A DNA stretch of 6,534 nt. It comes from Oscillospiraceae bacterium. GTDB taxonomy: Bacteria; Bacillota; Clostridia; Oscillospirales; Oscillospiraceae. The notes below the pieces were generated by a model. That model made no database searches and was not told the origin of the DNA. It was given only the letters and a program-made list of their open reading frames with translations. A program made the position numbers and the translations under genes. The first letter of the stretch is position 1. Every line of letters begins with the position of its first letter. This document shows positions 1 through 4,763 of this stretch, piece by piece. The stretch is taken from contig JAFQSI010000259.1 in the NCBI GenBank assembly GCA_017409645.1, forward strand, positions 1 to 6,534, in the 5' to 3' direction.

Positions 1-20
1 CTGCTGCCGAAAGGCAGCAG
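1..20. other. Perfect 8-bp hairpin with GAAA loop, possible terminator stem
   Basis: Positions 1-8 (CTGCTGCC) pair perfectly with 13-20 (GGCAGCAG) around a GAAA tetraloop. No T-run follows on the plus strand, so it is not a complete plus-strand intrinsic terminator. On the minus strand the T-tract would lie left of the window, so it could end transcription from the 195-602 gene. The stem is clear; the role is inferred. Confidence 0.45.
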
Positions 21-43
21 CCACAGCATATGAAACGGTATCT

Positions 44-178
44 GTAGGGGAGGGTCATGACCCTCCCGCCGAAATTCGCAGAATTTCGGATTTCCTGAAG
101 GGAAATAAACAGGTTTGCGCCTGACGGCGAGTGATTTTGCTGGGCAAAATCACCGGGAGGGTCATGACCCTCCCCTAC
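44..178. repeat. 135-bp nested foldback (REP/BIME-like) repeat element
   Basis: A 24-bp block at 44-67 is repeated as an exact reverse complement at 155-178. Each block begins, reading inward from the element's edge, with GTAG followed by a palindrome centred on TCATGA (20 bp at 48-67, mirrored at 155-174). Between the blocks lie three further stems: 69-77 with 81-89 (9 bp, GCA loop), 90-95 with 101-106 (6 bp) and 131-140 with 144-153 (10 bp, TGG loop); 110-113 with 120-123 is a weak fourth. No reading frame fills it. GTAG at the foot of a hairpin, in inverted pairs, resembles REP/BIME elements moved by single-stranded-DNA Y1 transposases. That kinship is inference; the symmetry is directly visible. 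It begins 16 bp beyond the stop codon of the minus-strand gene. Confidence 0.85.
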
Positions 179-194
179 GGTTTCGATGCGGGTT

Positions 195-602
195 TCAATC
201 CTCCAAAACCAGCTTATCCACGCCGGACTGGCGGAATTCCTCCATGTACCGGTCCATTCTTCCGATGATCTCGTCGTAGTTGTCGTCGGTGATGTCCGGG
301 TACTCCATGTCCCGGCGGCTTAATTCCTCGGCCAGGATCTCGTAGAAGACCGCGTCCTCGTAGCAGGCGATGGCCTCGTGGATGCCGCCCTCGGCGTAGG
401 CCCGGGAGGGGATCTCCTCGCCCTGCCAGCTTTCCACCAGGGCCTGAAGCTTGGTGCCCCGGCACAGGCCGAAGAGCTTGCTTTCGATGGCGTCGTAGTC
501 GCGGAACCGGTCATCGCCCCGGATGGAGTTGAGGACCCAGTTTCCGATGTAGACCAGGTCCAGAAGATAGCGGAATTCCTTGCCAGTCAGATCGATTTGC
601 AT
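195..602 (-). CDS. Small acidic protein of unknown function (135 aa)
   Basis: I do not recognise a named domain. The protein is acidic and looks mostly helical, beginning MQIDLTGKEFRYLLDLVYIG and rich in Glu and Asp in its second half, for example the DITDDNYDE stretch near residue 105. There is no signal peptide and no convincing membrane segment; the hydrophobic patch near residues 13-24 is too short and mixed. It is likely cytoplasmic. The ATG complementary to 600-602 is supported by a GGAGGG ribosome site at 610-615 with 7 nt spacing, and by an extended -10 promoter just upstream. That makes it a real gene, not a shadow frame. It is transcribed alone, divergently from ddl, and is followed after 16 bp by the 44-178 repeat. 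The context suggests no partner or pathway, so no function is proposed. Confidence 0.8.
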   Translation of the reverse strand: MQIDLTGKEFRYLLDLVYIGNWVLNSIRGDDRFRDYDAIESKLFGLCRGTKLQALVESWQGEEIPSRAYAEGGIHEAIACYEDAVFYEILAEELSRRDMEYPDITDDNYDEIIGRMDRYMEEFRQSGVDKLVLED

Positions 603-637
603 GGTGATTCCCTCCTTCCATTTGAGATAGTGTCCCT

Positions 638-665
638 ATTATAGCACGAAGGACCGGAATTTCCA
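638..665 (-). promoter_or_regulatory. Sigma-A type promoter of the 135-aa hypothetical gene
   Basis: On the minus strand a perfect TATAAT lies at 643-638, preceded by TGC (an extended -10). A TGGAAA hexamer at 665-660 matches the -35 consensus at four of six positions, with a 16-bp spacer. The transcript would start about 30 bp before the ATG and carry the GGAGGG site. Confidence 0.7.
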
Positions 666-670
666 GTCCT
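650..670. promoter_or_regulatory. 21-bp palindrome over the -35 region, candidate operator
   Basis: AGGACCGGAA (650-659) is mirrored by TTCCAGTCCT (661-670) about the central T at 660; nine of ten pairs are complementary. It covers the -35 hexamer and much of the spacer of the minus-strand promoter, where a bound dimeric repressor would block transcription. No regulator is identified in the window. The symmetry is seen; operator function is inferred. Confidence 0.45.
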
Positions 671-691
671 ATTTTGTAAAAATACCAATAA

Positions 692-802
692 CTTGCCTCC
701 CCCTCAGGGGGGGACCGCGAAGCGGTGGTGGGGGTGTACCTCCAATGGTAGGACACTCCCCCAGTCAGCTTCGCTGACAGCCCCCTCAGAGAGGGGGCCA
801 AG
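692..802. repeat. 111-bp foldback repeat with two GCGAAGC mini-hairpins
   Basis: The ends CTTG (692-695) and CAAG (799-802) bound an imperfect inverted repeat. Each arm carries a C-run/G-run stem and a GAA-loop stem. Left arm: 699-703 with 707-711 (CCCCC, TCA loop, GGGGG), then 714-718 with 722-726 (ACCGC, GAA loop, GCGGT). Right arm: 764-769 with 773-778 (GTCAGC, TTC loop, GCTGAC), then 780-787 with 791-798 (GCCCCCTC, AGA loop, GAGGGGGC). The arms are similar but not identical, as if two related units had been joined head to head. No gene lies inside. From memory, similar C-run/GCGAAGC repeats are frequent in Oscillospiraceae genomes; I cannot verify that here. Confidence 0.82.
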
Positions 803-813
803 ATAGAAGAAAT

Positions 814-819
814 TATACT
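814..819 (+). promoter_or_regulatory. Possible -10 box for ddl
   Basis: TATACT matches the -10 consensus at five of six positions and sits 20 bp before the ddl ATG. The -35 position with 17-bp spacing (791-796) falls inside the foldback repeat and is GAGGGG, which is not -35-like. This is either a weak promoter or ddl is read from a start further upstream. Confidence 0.3.
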
Positions 820-839
820 TCGAAACGAGGTTTCCAAAT

Positions 840-1910
840 ATGAAAAAGCTGAATGTCTGCATTCTCTTCGGCGGCATGAGCCCGGAGCATGAGGTCTCCC
901 TGCGATCCGCCGAATCCGTTCTGAATACCATTGACAAGGAAAAGTACAACGTCTACCCCGTGGGCATCACCAAGGACGGCGACTGGATCTGGTTCAAGGG
1001 CACCGACTACGCCATGCTCCCCGCCGGAGTCTGGGCGGAGTACCCGGAAAACCGCCGCTGCGCCATCTCTCCCATCCGGGGCCAGGGCCTGCTGTGCTTC
1101 GAGGGCGACTGTGTGGTCCGGGAGCATATCGACGTGGTCTTCCCCGTGATGCACGGTGAAAACTGCGAGGACGGCGCCATGCAGGGCCTGCTGAAGCTGG
1201 CGGGCATCCCCTATGTGGGACCCCATGTGTCCGCCTCCGCCGTGGCCATGGACAAGACCCTGACCAAGCTGGTCATGGACAACGCCGGGATCCCCCAGGC
1301 GGCCTGGCAGCTGGTCCGGGGCGGCGAGCTGAAGCACCATCTCGATTCCATTGTGGAGTCCCTGGAGGGCCGCTTCACCTATCCCATGTTCGTCAAGCCC
1401 GCGGGCACCGGCTCCAGCGTCGGCGTCAGCAAGGCCGCGAACCGGGAGAATCTGGTGAAGGCTCTGGAATTCGCCGCAAAGTACGACGACAAGATCCTGG
1501 TGGAGGAGTTCATCCGCGGCCGTGAGGTCGAGGTCGCTGTCATGGGCAACGACAATCCCGTGGCCTCCATCTGCGGCGAGATCGACTCCGGTGCCGAATT
1601 CTATGATTACGAGGCCAAATATGTGACCGACACCTCCACCAGCTATGTCCCCGCCCGGATCAGCGAGGAAGCTCAGGAGCAGGTCCGGGAGCTGGCCGTC
1701 AAGGGCTACAAGGCCATCGGCTGTCAGGGCCTGAGCCGTGTGGACTTCTTCGTCTGCTATGATGATGAGCGGATCGTCTTCAACGAGATCAACACCCTGC
1801 CCGGCTTCACCTCCATCTCCATGTATCCCAAGCTCTTTGCCGCCAGCGGCATCCCCTACCAGCAGCTCATCGACCAGCTCCTGGAGCTGGCCATGGAGGC
1901 CGGCGTATGA
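840..1910 (+). CDS. ddl: D-alanine--D-alanine ligase
   Basis: This cytoplasmic ATP-grasp enzyme joins two D-alanines using ATP, giving the dipeptide that MurF adds to the peptidoglycan precursor. At 356 aa it is within the family range (DdlA/VanG-like length). The N-terminal motif GGMSPEHEVSLRSA is at residues 11-24; Glu16, Ser192 and Tyr261 match the E. coli DdlB triad Glu15/Ser150/Tyr216. The ATP-grasp lysine region KPAGTGSSVG is at 186-195, and FYDYEAKY at 254-261 is the omega-loop form typical of D-Ala-D-Ala ligases rather than D-Ala-D-Lac ligases. Arg300, Asp302, Glu316 and Asn318 (NEINTLPG) are the C-terminal nucleotide and magnesium residues. The ATG at 840 has GAGG at 827-830, 9 nt upstream. 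Its stop overlaps the next gene by 4 bp (ATGA), so the two are probably translationally coupled. Nothing suggests vancomycin-resistance specificity. Confidence 0.96.
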   Translation: MKKLNVCILFGGMSPEHEVSLRSAESVLNTIDKEKYNVYPVGITKDGDWIWFKGTDYAMLPAGVWAEYPENRRCAISPIRGQGLLCFEGDCVVREHIDVVFPVMHGENCEDGAMQGLLKLAGIPYVGPHVSASAVAMDKTLTKLVMDNAGIPQAAWQLVRGGELKHHLDSIVESLEGRFTYPMFVKPAGTGSSVGVSKAANRENLVKALEFAAKYDDKILVEEFIRGREVEVAVMGNDNPVASICGEIDSGAEFYDYEAKYVTDTSTSYVPARISEEAQEQVRELAVKGYKAIGCQGLSRVDFFVCYDDERIVFNEINTLPGFTSISMYPKLFAASGIPYQQLIDQLLELAMEAGV

Positions 1911-2335
1911 GCAGGATCCCCGTCATGCTGAGCATCCGGGGCGTCCAGAATTACCAGGACGCCGAGCCGGACGTCATCGAGCTGACCACCGAGGGCACCA
2001 TGGAGAAGCAGAAGGAGGTCTGGGAGATCACCTATGAGGAGAGCGACCTGACCGGCCTGGCCGGGACCACCACGGCCTTCCGGGTGGGCCCCCGGGGCGT
2101 GGTCCTGAAGCGCACCGGCAAGCTGGAGAACCAGATGATCTTCATGGAGGGCCGCCGCCACGAATCCCTGTACCAGATCGACATCGGCGCCCTGATGATC
2201 GCCGTCAAGGCCACCAAGGTCCAAAGCGCCGTCAATGAGCAGGGCGGCACCGTGGACATCCACTATCAGATCGAGATCGAGGATACCGCCATGGGCACAG
2301 TGGAGTACCACCTCGATATCCAGCCCGTTTCCTAA
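1907..2335 (+). CDS. DUF1934 (YwiB-like) beta-barrel protein
   Basis: This 142-aa protein shows the DUF1934 pattern: an N-terminal strand with MLSIRGVQ, then WEITYEESDLTGLAGTTT around residues 39-56, LKRTGKLENQMIFMEG around 67-82, and alternating strands ending VEYHLDIQPVS. The family is a small calycin-like barrel that includes B. subtilis YwiB; its biochemical role is not established as far as I know. There is no signal peptide or membrane segment. The ATG at 1907 overlaps the ddl stop (ATGA), and a GGAGG site at 1895-1899 inside the end of ddl gives 7 nt spacing, so this start is secure. A terminator follows directly after the stop, making ddl-DUF1934 a two-gene unit. Co-expression with a peptidoglycan enzyme is a hint, not evidence, of an envelope role. 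Confidence 0.9.
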   Translation: MSRIPVMLSIRGVQNYQDAEPDVIELTTEGTMEKQKEVWEITYEESDLTGLAGTTTAFRVGPRGVVLKRTGKLENQMIFMEGRRHESLYQIDIGALMIAVKATKVQSAVNEQGGTVDIHYQIEIEDTAMGTVEYHLDIQPVS

Positions 2336-2339
2336 ACCC

Positions 2340-2372
2340 AAAGCGCTGTCCCGATAGGGATGGCGCTTTTTT
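2340..2372 (+). terminator. Intrinsic terminator of the ddl-DUF1934 unit
   Basis: AAAGCGCTGTCCC (2340-2352) pairs with GGGATGGCGCTTT (2357-2369) around a GATA loop. The stem is 13 bp, including two G-U wobbles, and the T-run spans 2367-2372. It starts 5 bp after the DUF1934 stop codon. Confidence 0.92.
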
Positions 2373-2393
2373 GCCGCTGCGTGCAATTTGCTC

Positions 2394-2422
2394 TTGTATT
2401 GCTGCGTTTTTTGTGATAAACT
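2394..2422 (+). promoter_or_regulatory. Weak candidate promoter for prfC
   Basis: TTGTAT (2394-2399) and TAAACT (2417-2422) are spaced 17 bp apart, matching consensus at three and four of six positions. An alternative is the extended -10 TGTGATAAA at 2412-2420. A promoter is expected here because a terminator lies upstream and prfC needs its own start, but the exact boxes are uncertain. Confidence 0.4.
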
Positions 2423-2465
2423 AAATTGATTTATGATGTGAAAAACCAACATGGAGTGTAAAAAT

Positions 2466-4058
2466 ATGTCTGATCTGATCAAAGAAATTTCCCGGCGGCG
2501 GACTTTTGCCATCATCTCCCACCCCGACGCCGGTAAGACCACCCTGACCGAAAAGTTCCTGCTCTACGGCGGCGCCATTGCCCAGGCCGGTGTCGTCAAG
2601 GGCAAGAAGAATTCCCGTGCCGCCACCTCCGACTGGATGGAGATCGAGAAGCAGCGCGGCATCTCCGTCACCTCCTCCGTCATGCAGTTCCAGTACAACG
2701 GCTTCTGCATCAACATCCTGGACACCCCCGGCCACCAGGACTTCTCCGAGGATACCTACCGTACCCTGATGGCTGCTGACTCCGCCGTCATGGTTATCGA
2801 CGGCGCCAAGGGCGTGGAGCCCCAGACCCGGAAGCTCTTCAAGGTCTGCGCCATGCGCCACATCCCCATCTTCACCTTCGTCAACAAGATGGACCGGGAC
2901 ACCAAGGACCCCTTCGACCTGCTGGACGAGGTCGAGCGGGAGCTGGGCATCGAGACTTACGCCATGAACTGGCCCATCGGCTCCGGCAAGGACTTCCAGG
3001 GCGTCTACGACCGCCAGAAGGAGGAGCTGATCTTCTTCACCAGCAACACCGGCAAGCGCAAGGCCGACAAAATGGAGGTCGACCTCTACGATCCCCAGGT
3101 GGCTGAGCTGCTGGACTCCGAGAGCAAGCATCAGCAGCTGATCGACGATGTGGAGCTGCTGTCCGCGGGCCGGGAGATGGACATGGAGGCCGTCCGCCAC
3201 GGCCAGCTGTCCCCCGTGTTCTTCGGCTCCGCTCTGACCAACTTCGGCATCGAGCCCTTCCTGGAGAACTTCCTCCAGCTGACCCCGCCCCCCCTGGCCC
3301 GCGTGTCCGACGAGGGCACCGTGGACACCTTCGATCCCAATTTCTCCGCCTTCGTCTTCAAGATCCAGGCCAACATGAACAAGGCCCACCGGGACCGCCT
3401 GGCCTTCATGCGCATCTGCTCCGGCAAGTTTGAGCGGGATAAGGAATACTTCCACGTCCAGGGCAAGAAGAAGATGCGCCTGTCCCAGCCCCAGCAGATG
3501 ATGGCCGCTGAGCGCGAGATCGTGGAGGAGGCCTACGCAGGCGACGTCATCGGCGTCTTCGACCCCGGCATCTTCTCCATCGGCGACACCATCACCGTCC
3601 CCGGCAAGAAGTACCGCTACTCCGGCATCCCCACCTTTGCCCCCGAGCATTTCGCCCGTGTTTCCGCCAAGGATTCCATGAAGCGCAAGCAGTTCGTCAA
3701 GGGCACCGAGCAGATCGCCCAAGAGGGTGCCATCCAGATCTTCAAGGTCCCCTACTCCGGCATGGAGGAGGTCATCGTGGGCGTCGTCGGTACCCTGCAG
3801 TTTGAGGTCTTCCAGTACCGCATGAAGAACGAGTACGGCGTGGATCTGCGGATGGAGTACCTGCCCTATGAGGAGATCCGCAAGATCGACGCCTACAAGG
3901 GCGACCTGATGGACCTGAACCTGGGCGGCGACGCCGAGGTCCTGGAGGACTACCACGGCAACAACCTGCTGGTCTATTCCTCCTACTGGGCCATCGATTT
4001 CATCAACCGCAGAAACCCCGGTCTGGAAGTCTCCGAGATCGTGGTCGAAGAGGGTTAA
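2466..4058 (+). CDS. prfC: Peptide chain release factor 3
   Basis: RF3 is a cytoplasmic translational GTPase that recycles RF1 or RF2 from the ribosome after peptide release. The product of 530 aa matches the usual length (E. coli 529). GTPase motifs are in order: G1 SHPDAGKT at 18-25, G2 around RGISVT at 64-69, G3 DTPGH at 86-90, G4 NKMD at 140-143 and G5 SAL at 255-257. The RF3-type region EIEKQRGISVTSSVMQF and the C-terminal RF3 domain follow, separating it from EF-G. I chose the ATG at 2466 over the in-frame ATG at 2451, because GGAG at 2453-2456 sits 9 nt before 2466 while nothing like a ribosome site precedes 2451. The gene stands alone between two terminators. No frameshift or missing motif is seen. 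Confidence 0.96.
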   Translation: MSDLIKEISRRRTFAIISHPDAGKTTLTEKFLLYGGAIAQAGVVKGKKNSRAATSDWMEIEKQRGISVTSSVMQFQYNGFCINILDTPGHQDFSEDTYRTLMAADSAVMVIDGAKGVEPQTRKLFKVCAMRHIPIFTFVNKMDRDTKDPFDLLDEVERELGIETYAMNWPIGSGKDFQGVYDRQKEELIFFTSNTGKRKADKMEVDLYDPQVAELLDSESKHQQLIDDVELLSAGREMDMEAVRHGQLSPVFFGSALTNFGIEPFLENFLQLTPPPLARVSDEGTVDTFDPNFSAFVFKIQANMNKAHRDRLAFMRICSGKFERDKEYFHVQGKKKMRLSQPQQMMAAEREIVEEAYAGDVIGVFDPGIFSIGDTITVPGKKYRYSGIPTFAPEHFARVSAKDSMKRKQFVKGTEQIAQEGAIQIFKVPYSGMEEVIVGVVGTLQFEVFQYRMKNEYGVDLRMEYLPYEEIRKIDAYKGDLMDLNLGGDAEVLEDYHGNNLLVYSSYWAIDFINRRNPGLEVSEIVVEEG

Positions 4059-4070
4059 TCGCATTATGTC

Positions 4071-4099
4071 AACCGCCGCAGGAAGCTGCGGCGGTTTTT
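4071..4099 (+). terminator. Intrinsic terminator of prfC
   Basis: AACCGCCGCAG (4071-4081) pairs perfectly with CTGCGGCGGTT (4086-4096) around a GAAG loop. The 11-bp stem runs into five Ts at 4095-4099, beginning 13 bp after the prfC stop. Confidence 0.95.
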
Positions 4100-4105
4100 C
4101 TCTCT

Positions 4106-4129
4106 GTAGGGCGCGGGCATGCCCCCGCC
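4106..4129. repeat. Single GTAG-headed palindrome, REP-like
   Basis: GTAG (4106-4109) is followed by a 20-bp palindrome at 4110-4129 centred on GCATGC, with nine of ten pairs complementary (one C-C mismatch). This is the same layout as each end of the 44-178 element (GTAG, then a loopless palindrome centred on CATG), with different stem bases. No inverted partner was seen downstream. A small hairpin, GGTTG-CGAA-CAACC, follows at 4160-4173. It lies 6 bp beyond the T-run of the prfC terminator. Confidence 0.6.
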
Positions 4130-4184
4130 GACCAGCTTGCCCAATTGCGCAGGCAGTGTGGTTGCGAACAACCTTCCGCTTCCC

Positions 4185-4305
4185 CTGTCATTGCGAGCCC
4201 AAAGGGCGTGGCAATCCGCATCCCCTGCGATGCTTTGCATCGCCCGGTTCCGGAGGAACCGGAAGAGAACGGATTGCCACGTCGCTTCGCTCCTCGCAAT
4301 GACAG
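4185..4305. repeat. 121-bp MITE-like foldback element of two inverted units
   Basis: CTGTCATTGCGAG (4185-4197) is exactly mirrored at 4293-4305, and GTGGCAATCCG (4208-4218) is exactly mirrored at 4270-4280. Between these conserved blocks each unit has a different small insert: GCCC-AAA-GGGC (4197-4207) on the left and the GCGAAGC-containing segment 4281-4292 on the right. The centre holds two perfect hairpins: 4227-4233 with 4237-4243 (7 bp, TTT loop) and 4244-4251 with 4255-4262 (8 bp, GGA loop). Open frames that cross it are products of the symmetry. From memory, units with this TCATTGCGAG...GGCAATCC layout are widespread intergenic repeats in unrelated bacteria. No flanking target-site duplication was evident. 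Confidence 0.88.
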
Positions 4306-4377
4306 AGGTAGTCGGAGGCTGGTTGCTCCGTTATACGGGTTCTGTGTATATTTCTCCCGGATATTTGCAAAAAACCT

Positions 4378-4406
4378 TTGACAACCCGGGGGAAATGTGC
4401 TATGTT
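4378..4406 (+). promoter_or_regulatory. Promoter of the thrS T-box transcript
   Basis: A perfect -35 TTGACA (4378-4383) is followed after exactly 17 bp by TATGTT (4401-4406), four of six to the -10 consensus. Transcription should start near 4413, immediately before the T-box leader, which fits a constitutive start with control by attenuation. Confidence 0.85.
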
Positions 4407-4411
4407 AACGG

Positions 4412-4649
4412 AGTACAAGGCAGTGATGAAGACACGCCCCGGTGAAAGCCTCCCAGAGAGGAGCCTTTTTGGTGCAATGGCTCTGTGCGCGGAAACCGGC
4501 GGATACCACTTCTGAGCCGCTGATCGGAAATGGTCAGACGGGTGCGCCCGTTAAAGCGCCAATGAGTGACGGCTTACGCCGTAACCAGGGTGGAACCGTG
4601 GAATACTTCTGTATCCCACCCCTGATCTTCAGGGGATGGGGTATTTTTT
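4412..4649 (+). promoter_or_regulatory. Threonine T-box riboswitch (tRNA-sensing leader of thrS)
   Basis: The leader binds tRNA-Thr and decides between read-through and termination. Stem I landmarks are AGTGATGAAGA at 4422-4432, AGAGAG at 4455-4460 and GGTGCAATGG at 4471-4480. CCGGT (4439-4443) pairs with ACCGG (4495-4499) above the specifier loop. The specifier is read as ACC (Thr) at 4505-4507, followed by the usual ACTTCTGAG. Hairpins at 4538-4551 and 4569-4582 lie between stem I and the antiterminator. The T-box core GGGTGGAACCGTGG is at 4588-4601. In the antiterminator, CAGGG (4586-4590) pairs with CCCTG (4620-4624), TGGAACC (4591-4597) is the bulge, and 4598-4606 pairs with 4611-4619 at eight of nine positions. 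The bulge TGGA predicts U as discriminator base of the matching tRNA. An overlapping frame for TAC (Tyr) exists at 4504-4506, but thrS downstream favours ACC. Confidence 0.95.
4612..4649 (+). terminator. T-box regulatory terminator
   Basis: TATCCCA and CCCCTGA (4612-4625) pair with TCAGGGG (4629-4635) and TGGGGTA (4637-4643), with one bulged A at 4636 and a TCT loop. Six Ts follow at 4644-4649. The 5' arm at 4612-4624 is also the 3' strand of the antiterminator, so the two structures exclude each other. Confidence 0.93.
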
Positions 4650-4668
4650 ATACCCTCCCCAATGTAAG

Positions 4669-4741
4669 AGTGCTGAATGCAGAGTGCTGAGTGCTGAATT
4701 ATTGGCAATCACTCAGCCCTCAGCACTCAGAACTCAGCACT
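4669..4741. repeat. Octamer-based inverted repeat (AGTGCTGA) before thrS
   Basis: AGTGCTGA occurs three times (4669-4676, 4683-4690, 4690-4697) and its complement TCAGCACT twice (4720-4727, 4734-4741), with a degenerate copy near 4713-4720. Together they make an imperfect foldback of about 70 bp with its loop around ATTGGCAAT (4701-4709). It lies between the T-box terminator and the thrS ribosome site, so it becomes part of the thrS mRNA on read-through. It ends in an A-run, not a T-run, so it is not a second terminator in this direction. Confidence 0.8.
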
Positions 4742-4763
4742 AAAAAACAAGGAGGAACACAAC

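Noticed and set aside
813..1340. 175-codon minus-strand frame over ddl
   Set aside because: Low-complexity shadow of ddl codon bias; ddl is conserved and complete.
840..1910. VanG/VanC-like resistance ligase instead of a housekeeping Ddl
   Set aside because: The omega-loop FYDYEAKY with Tyr261 and the Glu16/Ser192 pair match D-Ala-D-Ala ligases, and no vanX/T/Y or two-component genes are nearby.
2451..2465. Upstream ATG adding five residues to RF3
   Set aside because: No ribosome site precedes it, whereas GGAG at 2453-2456 is well placed for the ATG at 2466, which also gives the usual RF3 length.
2421..4064. 547-codon open frame on the minus strand, antisense to prfC
   Set aside because: Its product is a low-complexity run of Leu, Gly, Val, Asp and His, as expected when a GC3-rich gene is read backwards in register. 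It has no recognisable domain, and prfC on the other strand is intact with all GTPase motifs.
4185..4305. CRISPR array or small insertion sequence
   Set aside because: Copies are inverted, not direct, there are no regular spacers, and 121 bp holds no transposase gene. A non-autonomous repeat fits better.
4066..4445. Several 76-108 codon frames on both strands between prfC and the T-box
   Set aside because: They run through the prfC terminator and the foldback repeats; their near-mirror products on the two strands reflect the inverted repeat.
4442..4690. 82-codon plus-strand frame as a possible thrS leader peptide
   Set aside because: It lies inside the T-box RNA and runs through its terminator; the region is explained by conserved RNA motifs and no threonine-rich run is present.
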